Source: Ramicandelaber brevisporus (taxonomy: Eukaryota; Kickxellomycota; Ramicandelaberales; Ramicandelaberaceae). Taken from it: a stretch of DNA of 19,324 bases. The notes below the pieces were generated by a model. That model was not told where the DNA came from. It worked only from the letters and a program-made list of their open reading frames with translations, and ran no database searches. The stretch's first letter is position 1, and each line of letters starts with the position of its first letter. Location of the stretch: assembly GCA_025201865.1 (NCBI GenBank), contig MU602757.1, positions 41,755 through 61,078 of the forward strand, written 5' to 3'. The position numbers and the translations under genes are program-made. This document shows positions 1 to 9,400 of this stretch, in pieces.

Positions 1-3000
1 GTTGGTTGAGATGAAGGCACAGGTGGGAAGGGAAAGGGAGTGTATTGAGCATGAGATGAACTGAGAGTTGAAAGAGGAGTTGCATCGACACCTGGCGTGG
101 ATAAGGCGGGCTGACCATCAATGTCAATGTACGGGTGAGATGAATTGTGCAAGTTTGAAGGATGGCCATCGTCCATAATACTGGATGCACTGACAGCATT
201 GTCACGCGTGGTTGGGCCACTCACACTGATGGACGCTGAGGCTACATCGGTTGAAGATGCTTGTTGTTGAGGTTGAGATACACCGCCAGTTGCAACTCTG
301 AAGATGCGACGCACTCGTCGAAGCAATCGCCCAGTTTGAGAGCTCGGCACTTGCTGTTGCTGCTGTTGTTGCGACTGCTGAATAGAGTATGTTGTAGGTG
401 GAACAGATGATCGAATTGAGGGCTCAGTGGCAACTCCAATAATCTCACTGGGAACTGCCGCTACAGGTGCTTGGTAGTCACTGCTGGTTATACGCGATGA
501 GTTGTCTGCAAATAGTGGAGGTCGATTGACGTTAAACGATACAGCTGCTGATGTTGCAGACACTACGGGAGATGCACTCACAGGAACTGGAGCGTACTGA
601 AGTGTGGATGATGCAGCGAGCGTAGCTGAAATTGACGAGACATCTGCATTGGCAGCAGTGATGCTAGGGTTACGAGGTGCCATCGAGATTGAGATGGATG
701 GCGGCGGCGGAGACAATGAGCCATGCGCATTCCGGACACTGGGAGGTGCTCTCAAACTGGGTTGATAGCTGCTGTATGCACCATTGTAGCTAATATTGTC
801 ACCTCCACTATTCAGACCACCACCGCCACTGCCACCGCCACCTCCGCCTCCACCACTATTGCTGATGATGATAGCATCATTGCTTGAAAGTGTTGGACCG
901 GCGTTTGTGACAGTGGATGGCTGGCGAATAGAAGCAGCAATAGTGCGCAGTGACATGACAAAGGACGAGCCGCGTCTTGCACCAGCCAGACTGCTCGACG
1001 TGTCCATCTCAGATCGATTCCGAACCAGCGGCTGATGAAATTCAACATTGACTCCAGCAAACGTAGGCGGAGCAATTGCCGCTACAGGCAGTGAAGTTGG
1101 CGACATATCGGAAGAGGATACAGTTCCATCCAGCCCAGTCATTGGCTGCTGCGGCTGCTGCAAGACACTGGCTTGCGACTGCAACTGAGACTGCTGCTGC
1201 TGCTGCTGCTGTTGAGCCTGTTGAGATGATGGCAATAAGCCAGCATATCTCATCAATGGTATCTTGTCGATGACTTCCTCTTGCACGCCGTTATTCTGAT
1301 TTGACTGGTTAATGCCTAGAAGTGTTACAACCCAGACCAGCACTGGCGTGCAGAACACAAACAGTCCAATGGTCACAAATATGATTGCGATGATGAAAAA
1401 CACCAGAGTTACATGAGCCACCAACAGTCCATACAGCAACGGTGCATCCAATCTACACACTGACCTGATATTGGAATAAGTCAGGTAGCAGGCAACCACA
1501 AACATGATCAAATAACAAAGCTTCGTAAGAGAATAAATGCGTGCCAGCCAAAACATTGCAATGGTCTCGGATCGTGTAAAGTCACGCGAGCCTGGCAAGT
1601 TAAGCTTCATGAGGAAGTGGACTGTTGACCAAACGGCGAGCATGACAGTATAGCAAATGAGAAACGGACGCAATGGACTGCCGCATCTCTCATAGTCATC
1701 CGAGGAAGCTGCGAAAATAACGATGGAGGCAATAATCTGAAGAATTGACATTCCCACGAGAAGACTCATTCGAAGCTTCTCAAACCGACTTAGTCGTCGA
1801 TAAGAGCGAAGCTGCTGAGTCCAGAATCCAACGGGAACTGGTGGGTCGGGCTGGATGACAACGCGACGACGCCGACGACGCCGAGCTCGCGGACGACGAT
1901 TCGCAGCCTGCTGATTGCGATGCTGTCTGCGAGATGAGGTTTGATGCTCGCCAATTTGAGAGAGCTGACGAGCCTGAGAGATTCGCACGATCGACGCATC
2001 AGTGTCTGCCAGTGTTGATGGTCGACGATGTCTGCGACTCTCAGAGCCTCTGGGAGACGACCGAGAGAAGGTTGTTGCACGACTCAATCGACCGTGATTA
2101 CTGGGAGCTGGTGTAATGTCGCTGGTTATGCTGCGAGTTGAAATGGAGATATTATCGCTGGCAATTGGATGTACATATCGAGCCGACCTCGCTGTTGATC
2201 GACTGGATAGCTGAGGATGATTTCGCATGCGTCGTATTGATTCGGCACGTTCATTTTGTACAAATTGATGATGATTATTTTGTTGCTGTTGCTGTTGCTG
2301 CTGTTGCTGGCTGCGTGTCAGTCGAGTTGAGGATTGACTGGCATCGTGACTGCTGCCTGCATTGATGACACTCTCGAGAATCTCTGATGCTGCAAATGAA
2401 TTAGAGTCATGAGTCGCGTAGTCTGAAAAGTGAATGCTAGCTGCAGCATTGCCATCGTGATCAGTCACTGCTGACGAGTCCGATGTGATGGTCGAATACG
2501 CCGATGCCGATGATGGTCTGATGGTTTGTAACCGGAGAGGAGGATGGGTAGCTACCGAGGCAATAGTCATTGGAGTGCCTTGCCGTGCAATTGATGGTAT
2601 TCTTTTGTGATGAAAGTCTGCAGTAGGAGGGGGAGGACACGAAGAAGTGAGACTTTCCCGTATCGAAGAGGTTGCGCTGCTGTGAATCGAGAGAGCATCA
2701 GAGGCCGAAGATGCATTGTGTTTATGCAGTGACGTGCCGCGTGAGACTTGTGCGGCTGATACACTTGTTGGTATGAGAGAATTCGTCAACGCGTTGTTGT
2801 TGCTGCTGTTGTTGTTATTGTTGTTGTTACTACTGCTGTTTCCAGGTTGTATTGCTAGCTGAAGAGGTGATAATGGATGCTGCGAAGAGGACAAGCTGGG
2901 TACATGGCGTGGGGCGTCACCGCTACCGTCGTCATTGTAAGCTTCTTTGGGTACTGTTGCTGTTGCTGTGTTTGAGCTCGCGACCAAAGCCATTACAGCC

Positions 3001-3083
3001 GTTGATGACTCTTTCTCGGCAAACGTCAGCTTCCTCTCGCCGTCAAAGGTGCTGCCAGTGACTCCACTCGTTGCCGTATTCAT
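1..3083 (-). CDS. Partial gene: polytopic membrane protein, probable RING-type E3 ubiquitin ligase (RING off the left edge)
   Basis: The frame opens at the ATG at 3081-3083, with an in-frame TGA about 17 codons upstream, and stays open to base 3, giving 1027 visible residues and no stop. Residues 1-420 are low complexity, with an Asn/Ser run near 83-100, a Gln run, and an Arg tract just before the membrane part. Hydrophobic segments lie at about 440-459, 474-491, 508-534 and 550-589. The core has a Cys-Gly-Ser-Pro-Leu-Arg loop between helices 1 and 2, and after helix 4 the stretch EEVIDKIPLMRY. This order matches plant At4g11680-type and fungal membrane RING proteins, in which an acidic stretch ending in a Lys/Arg-aromatic element precedes a C-terminal RING-H2. 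Residues beyond 611 are disordered (Gln, Gly and Ser runs) with a basic patch, RLLRRVRRIF. The RING itself is not visible, so ligase activity is inferred from the membrane core alone. The gene is divergent from SEN1. Confidence 0.62.
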   Translation of the reverse strand, partial: MNTATSGVTGSTFDGERKLTFAEKESSTAVMALVASSNTATATVPKEAYNDDGSGDAPRHVPSLSSSQHPLSPLQLAIQPGNSSSNNNNNNNSSNNNALTNSLIPTSVSAAQVSRGTSLHKHNASSASDALSIHSSATSSIRESLTSSCPPPPTADFHHKRIPSIARQGTPMTIASVATHPPLRLQTIRPSSASAYSTITSDSSAVTDHDGNAAASIHFSDYATHDSNSFAASEILESVINAGSSHDASQSSTRLTRSQQQQQQQQQQNNHHQFVQNERAESIRRMRNHPQLSSRSTARSARYVHPIASDNISISTRSITSDITPAPSNHGRLSRATTFSRSSPRGSESRRHRRPSTLADTDASIVRISQARQLSQIGEHQTSSRRQHRNQQAANRRPRARRRRRRRVVIQPDPPVPVGFWTQQLRSYRRLSRFEKLRMSLLVGMSILQIIASIVIFAASSDDYERCGSPLRPFLICYTVMLAVWSTVHFLMKLNLPGSRDFTRSETIAMFWLARIYSLTKLCYLIMFVVACYLTYSNIRSVCRLDAPLLYGLLVAHVTLVFFIIAIIFVTIGLFVFCTPVLVWVVTLLGINQSNQNNGVQEEVIDKIPLMRYAGLLPSSQQAQQQQQQQQSQLQSQASVLQQPQQPMTGLDGTVSSSDMSPTSLPVAAIAPPTFAGVNVEFHQPLVRNRSEMDTSSSLAGARRGSSFVMSLRTIAASIRQPSTVTNAGPTLSSNDAIIISNSGGGGGGGGSGGGGLNSGGDNISYNGAYSSYQPSLRAPPSVRNAHGSLSPPPPSISISMAPRNPSITAANADVSSISATLAASSTLQYAPVPVSASPVVSATSAAVSFNVNRPPLFADNSSRITSSDYQAPVAAVPSEIIGVATEPSIRSSVPPTTYSIQQSQQQQQQQVPSSQTGRLLRRVRRIFRVATGGVSQPQQQASSTDVASASISVSGPTTRDNAVSASSIMDDGHPSNLHNSSHPYIDIDGQPALSTPGVDATPLSTLSSSHAQYTPFPFPPVPSSQP
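1191..1214 (-). repeat. CAG/CAA trinucleotide run encoding eight Gln
   Basis: On the coding (minus) strand this is one CAA followed by seven CAG codons, part of a longer Gln-rich stretch continuing on both sides. It lies just after the last membrane helix of the RING-like gene. Nearly pure CAG runs of this kind are prone to length change by replication slippage. Confidence 0.9.
2790..2840 (-). repeat. Asn/Ser-coding AAC/AAT/AGC run
   Basis: The minus strand reads a run of AAC, AAT, AGC and AGT codons giving an Asn/Ser tract near residues 83-100 of the RING-like protein. The tract is low complexity and probably disordered, and it is a probable slippage site. Confidence 0.8.
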
Positions 3084-3495
3084 GACCGTCACTCGCTCAC
3101 TCGCTCGCTCGCTTTCAATCAATCAATCAAGCTGCCTTTGTCGTTACTGTCGTTGTTGCTGTTGCTGTTGCCGCACACTGGAAGATGCAGAATGCTGACG
3201 AATAAAAAAATTTGTAAAGAAAAAGAAGAAGAATACTGTCGATCCGAACAGGCAAACAAGCAAACAAACCCTACTTTTGGTCTGATTCTCTTTTTCTTTC
3301 TTTAAAAAAAGTAATAATAACAGTGCAGACTTGATCTCGAGGATACAAAGCGAGAGGTTGAAAAGACTGGCACTAAAGCGGTCCTGTTTGCTGTATAGTG
3401 CAGTCTCATTGTTTTGACTTGGTTTACACAGTAGCTCGTTGTCTGCGATCGACATACGCGTGTGTTACATACAGCCACTTTTGCTCTGTTTTTAG
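3084..3495. promoter_or_regulatory. Divergent intergenic region between the RING-like gene and SEN1
   Basis: These 412 bases separate two genes transcribed away from each other, so they must hold both promoters and both 5' leaders. Visible structure: tandem CTCG/CTCA and CAAT units at 3090-3130, a GTTGCT-type run at 3153-3176, A/T-rich runs at 3203-3235 and 3288-3330, and a pyrimidine-rich stretch ending in TAG directly before the SEN1 ATG. I see no unambiguous TATA box and no RNA gene. Confidence 0.6.
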
Positions 3496-6400
3496 ATGAG
3501 TCAATCGAGCAAGGCAGATCGAGTGGCTGCTGCGGTCACGGCACAGCGCAAAGCTCGAGATGCACTTGCAGTCTGGCAGCTCGACTGTCAGCAACAGCAG
3601 CAGCATTTATCTGGAGCAAGGCGAGATCAGTTTGTTAGCACTGCGTATGCGTTTCTACAGTTTTATAGCCCACATTGGTTCTGTGGTTCTGGCGGACCAA
3701 GGATCAAAAGCTCGCGAAGTAGGCGGTCTACAGCGACAGCAGGAATAGCAGACGGCGGTGATGGTTATGATGATGAGGATGATGGTCAAGACTTGACATC
3801 GGGGAGGTTTGTATCAGAAATGCTGTGTGCATTGCCACCTCCAACATGGGATGAACTAGTTAGACATCACCATAAGCAGCAGTCGCAAAAAAGACAGTCT
3901 GACATTATTTGTCTCGATGATGATGAGGAAATAGTGAACACAGATAATGATGATATTACAATGGTTTCTTCAAATGCGATTGTATCTGACAATGGCCAAT
4001 TATCAGCAATCAACTTCTACACTGAACTCGGCACTCAGCTATCACAATGCACAAGCTGCGTCAACTTGTATCGTCATACCTTGGCTATTGATGAAGAGAG
4101 GTGGACTGGTATATTTGGAACAAACACCGTGATTGACATTGAGCAGCGTCTCCAAGCCTGGGATATATTTAGACTCTCCAATCAACTAAGCATTGTCAGA
4201 CCTCAGCTTCAACAAAAGCACTCGCAGCTACAGCGACTACCAGTGAGCGAACGTAAATTGGAACTGGATCCACTAGTGCCATCGACCATTTACGATGTCT
4301 TGTGTTGTGCACCCATGCTGCAGCATCATAGACTACACGACGATTTGGTTGATTCACTCCGTATTATTCTCATGTATAATCCACTGGGTGTTGGTGAAAA
4401 TTTATTGCCTGGAGTTGTAGTGCTGTGTTTCTCAGTTCATGATGATATTAGAAAATGGGCAATAAATAGCATATTGAAGAGCAATTTACTAATGGTGACT
4501 GATAAATATTACCCAGTTGTTGGTCAGGCCTTGAGACATGCTGTGTTCCATTCACTGGCCCCTGTTATCCCTGATGCCATTGCCACTAGCACTGGTGTAC
4601 AATGTAGTGGATTTAAAGAATTTGCACCTGATCCATTGTGCATTCTTGATAATCCACACATTCCATATGAGGCTAAAGCATATGAAGGCATTGAGCAGCG
4701 AGCTAATTTTGGATTTTACGGAAACAGCTTTGGTTATCAGTTCACACTAGATGCTGCAATCTCTATTAAGAGTCTGCGTATTATTAGCATTACATTGGAT
4801 GCAAACGCTACTCTTCAGTTTACCAAGGATTTATCTCAGTGGTGTCCTGCCCTTTATTTACCTCAATTGCTATGCAGATCACTGTTTACTTTCCAGCAGG
4901 AACCTCCGCTGCCTGGGATGAATAGTAATGATGATGGTACAATTACAGAGATGCTGAGAGTTATGATGCAGTTTCTAAAAAATCTCTCCAGTAACTTTTG
5001 GATGGCACCTGCTGCACTTGACGCTGATGATCAAGAATGTCCTCCATTTGGCGCAATTGATCTTTATCCACCGTCTCAGTTTGTTGATAAGATTATAGCC
5101 AGTCCGATATTCACTAGTATGGGCCATTTGCCTGCTGAATCTATTGATCACCCATCATCAGCTGCTGTAGCGACTCACTCTAAAAACACAATAACCTCAC
5201 TGAATAGACGTGTTGTATGGATCTCTCCATTCCTGCATTCACTTGGCGCACTTGATATTATTCTCAGCCAAAGTTATCCCAGTGCTCAAACTGAATCAAT
5301 GGCAAAAGTCACTCTAAAATTACTGGATGCTCTCTATAATCACGCTCAGTCAGCCAAAGTGTTACCTCAATGTCGGACGCTGCTGTTGGAGAACCTCGCA
5401 AAAATACTGGTTGAATTCAGCACACCTCAGACATTTGTCAATGTTGACGGTGAGACTCTCTCAGAACCTCATCACAGACACTGGCCTGAGCTTCTCGATA
5501 TGCTCTTTCGCGAAAATTACACAATGATTCGAACATTGGCTGCCTATCCTGGAAATATTCAAGCTATGCTCCATCAGGTTATTATTTACCAGTTGCAGCG
5601 TGAAACCCGAATGGTTAGGGCAGACTGGAACCGACTCGAGTCTGTTATATCTGGCGACTCCTCTCCAGGCGATGTTGATGAATCTAGCACGGGTGATGAT
5701 ATAGACCCTAACGAGGATATTGTGGTTGTTGGACAAGAGAAGCGTGATCTGTTCTCAGTATCAGTGGAGTTGTGGAAACATGTTACGTCAGCTCAACTCT
5801 CCCCTCAGGTCACCTCAGTTGTATTGTGCAGCTTAACTGACATGGTTTGCATCGACGTATCCAATCTGCATATTGCCTCATTCAGTAAATCCAACGGCTC
5901 TTCAGCATCCAACTCTGGCTCTCGACTATCAATGTCGTCATCACGGCTGGCCAATACACTTGTTGATCATTTGAGTGCAATCAGTAACTTTATGTGCAGC
6001 AAATTAGACTTATTTTTGGATAGTGTGGCTCTTGCTGGCCTCTCGACCTTTGCAGACTCTATTGCATCCATTGAGTCTACCGATGAGCACAGTTATGATA
6101 CAGTGTTGCATGTGGCGCAGTCACTATTTGTTTTGTTATCTCTCAACTCTGTTCAACAGCAACAACAGCAGCAACAATCACAGCCACAACAGCAACAGCA
6201 ACAGCAACAGCAGTCGCTCACTCAAACAAGCACTGTTAACTTGGCTCGTCAAATATTCAAACTCTCATCTCAGCATATTCAATCGCACTCAACCACTCCT
6301 ACCAGCGATGAGATTGTCTCTGCTGTCATCAAGTGTCATCCTGTAGTGAGTTTGGCTGCTATCAATGCAGCGCTCGAAGGGAACTCATGCACCGATACGG

Positions 6401-9400
6401 CTGAGAAAGCTCTTGCAGTTGAATCTGGGTATGCTCTCCCCAGTGATGGCGAGCTGTCTCCAACTATTGGCAGTGGCAATAATGCAATTTCTACCATTCA
6501 TGCTCCAATCATGAGACTGGTTCAGTCTGTGCTATCCGCCGTCCCTCATGCCATACAGTCTAATCAGCAACAACAGCAACAACAACAGCAGCAGCAAAAT
6601 TCATCTACGCTTACTTCACCAGTGAGAATTGCCTTGTTAATGCTGTTATCGCGATTCTGGTCATTGAGCTGGTCTTCACTTTCTGACTGGTTCCGTCGTG
6701 GACTTCATTCTATGGACTGTGTTCCGCCCGACACTCTCAATGCGAGAATGGCTGAGTTCTTGAGCACAATCTCCACATTATGCTCGGCAACAGACTCGTC
6801 TCGCTCAAAGACGTCGTCATTAGCTGCAAGTGATGTATCAATTCTCACAATGTTTCGTGGACTCAGCACTGGTGGCAAATTGGTTTCAACTTATAAAAGT
6901 GTATTTGGGTTACTTGTGTGTCAAGCTCTTCAAATGTTGGATTCAGTATTACAAGAGTTGGCAGATGGAGCGGTTCATGGAATGTTAAAGATGGCGAAAG
7001 AATTGGGCTTTTCGTATGAGAATAGACTGATGGCTGCAGCTGAACGAGTTGCACTGCATTTACCTGGTCATTACTCATTTTTAAATCTACAGCAGAGAAC
7101 TAAATTGAGAGAAGTTATATCAAAAGCCAATTGTGGATATCTGTCATCAAAGGAACGCATGCAAGTTATTAAAGAAGCTGCAGAACGCGGAATAATCATA
7201 GATACAGCAACAACGACAGCAGCATCATCTTCAGCATCGGCATCGGCATCGGCATCAACCAGAAGTACAGTTCCAGTTACATCGGGTGTCAGGACTCACA
7301 CAGCAAGTGCAATTCCACTCAAACAGTCTACACTTCCATTCCAATCTGGCAAACCACAGCCGCAGATTGATTTATCAGTGCCTCCATCAGACACCGGCTC
7401 GGAAGAGTTGAAATTTGTACAATCTGCTGAAGTATTCACAATTGATGATGACGATGACGATGACTTTATGCTGGATGATGACACTTTAATGGAGTTGGAT
7501 GAGGAAGAGCGTAGATATACTCAGCTATCTACAACTGTCGTTAATCAGCCACAACAGCAGTTACAACAGCAACTACAGCGACAGCAGCAGCTCCAATTCA
7601 AGCCATCCTCATCCACAGCAACAACTGCTGATGCTACATCCAAACTGCGACAAACTACGCTGTTAGATGCCATTAAAATTCTACCCTCAAAAGCAGCCAA
7701 ACCAGCACTGGGCTCATCATCTACTGCGCTGCCAGTTACTGTCAATGTTAGTGCACAGCCGAAGCTTCCCAAATCAATCACAACTACAACAACGTCAGCA
7801 TCATCCACATCCACTGCGGCAGCAGCTGCAGCAAAGGCAAAGAAGCCCAAAGTCAATCCGAAATCACTCTATTCCTTCTACGCCAATGAGATTCGAAACT
7901 CCAACAACGCTGCCAAAGCCATTGATTCCAAATACAAACCAAAGAAGGCAGCTACAATCGATCCATTCCCAACAACTGCCACTGATGGTTTGCCCTCTAG
8001 CTCATTATTTGGTGCATCTGACGATGAAGACGATGAGAATTTGATCCCAGCTCTACCTTTGCATCTCACATCAAAGAGTGGCAAGGCAAAGAAGACCACT
8101 GATGGCTCAGGTTCGGGCTCAGACTCAGACTCGGATGATTCAGATTCAGATTCCAGCTCCGATGACGACTCTGGCGCCGATGGTAAAGAGAAGAAGAAGA
8201 GCAAGACTGCTCCGCTGAGTAGCTTGTTTGGCTCGCCTCCGCAGCAGCCACCTCAGCCAGCGAGTCGAAAGCAGCTACGTCGCACTGGAGTACTGAGCAA
8301 TGCGCCGCGTCGTGCAGCCATGGTAATCGACATGTTTGGCAACACCACCACATCAACACGCGCACCGCCAACTGCCCGACCTGGTGCGATCAATGTGGCA
8401 ACTGGCCAGATCCAACAGCAGCGTCCAGATCGACCTCTACCTCATGGATTGTCATTTTTGCATCGCACAGTGCTTGGCTGGAAGTTCCATGACAACTTGG
8501 ATGTCCCGCTAGATATCAATATCTCAGAGTGTAAAAACGTGGCTCAAGCTCAGCGATTTGTAGATGCCTTTGAGTATAACTGTGCATTTGAGAATCTACT
8601 GCTACTGGAGTGCTGGGAACAGTGTCGACAAGCTATTGCAGAGTTGCGTGAATCAGCTGGCGGTACAATTCCACTGGAAGGCACTCTGGACACGCGTGCT
8701 TCTGTTGACAGTTTCACAGATGTGACTTGTGCTTTCACTCCTGGCGATGCGCAGCGATTGAGTGAGCATGATGTGGTTGTGTTTTGGCCACTCTCTCCGC
8801 AGCAGTTGCAGGATCAAGCCAATGTCATCGCCAATGGTTTCAGACGACCACAGCAGCCCAGTGCCCGCTTGCTGATGGACTGCGACCCTTCTGATGTGTT
8901 CTTTGCCAAAGTGCAGTCAATTCTGATGTCGCGCAAGAGTGCTCAAGCAACATTGCGAGCATACTTCCCTGGGCAGCGCACTCAATTGCTCTCCAAGCTG
9001 TACATGGGTTCGAAATGGAACATTATCAGTCTTTACTCACTCACCACCGTGCAGCGTCAGTTTGTAGCAATGAACACGGTTGGCACGTACAAGCTGTACC
9101 GCAACATTATGGACCCGGTTTTGCCATTGATTGAGCCGCCTGCCCAGACTGCCATTACTGCCTGCATGGCCAAGTACGGCGTCAATACTCCGCAGGCTGT
9201 TGCCATCTTGCGTGGCATCAACACAACTAGTGGATTCACGCTCATTCAAGGTCCTCCAGGTACCGGCAAATCGCACACGATCCTTGGATTGATCGGGGCA
9301 CTGCTTGCGCAGAAGAGTGAGTTTGCACCGTATGCTGGAGCCGATCCTCTCTCGTTAAATCCAGCAATGCGCGGTCGTCAGCGCTCCGTGGTTGCGGGCG

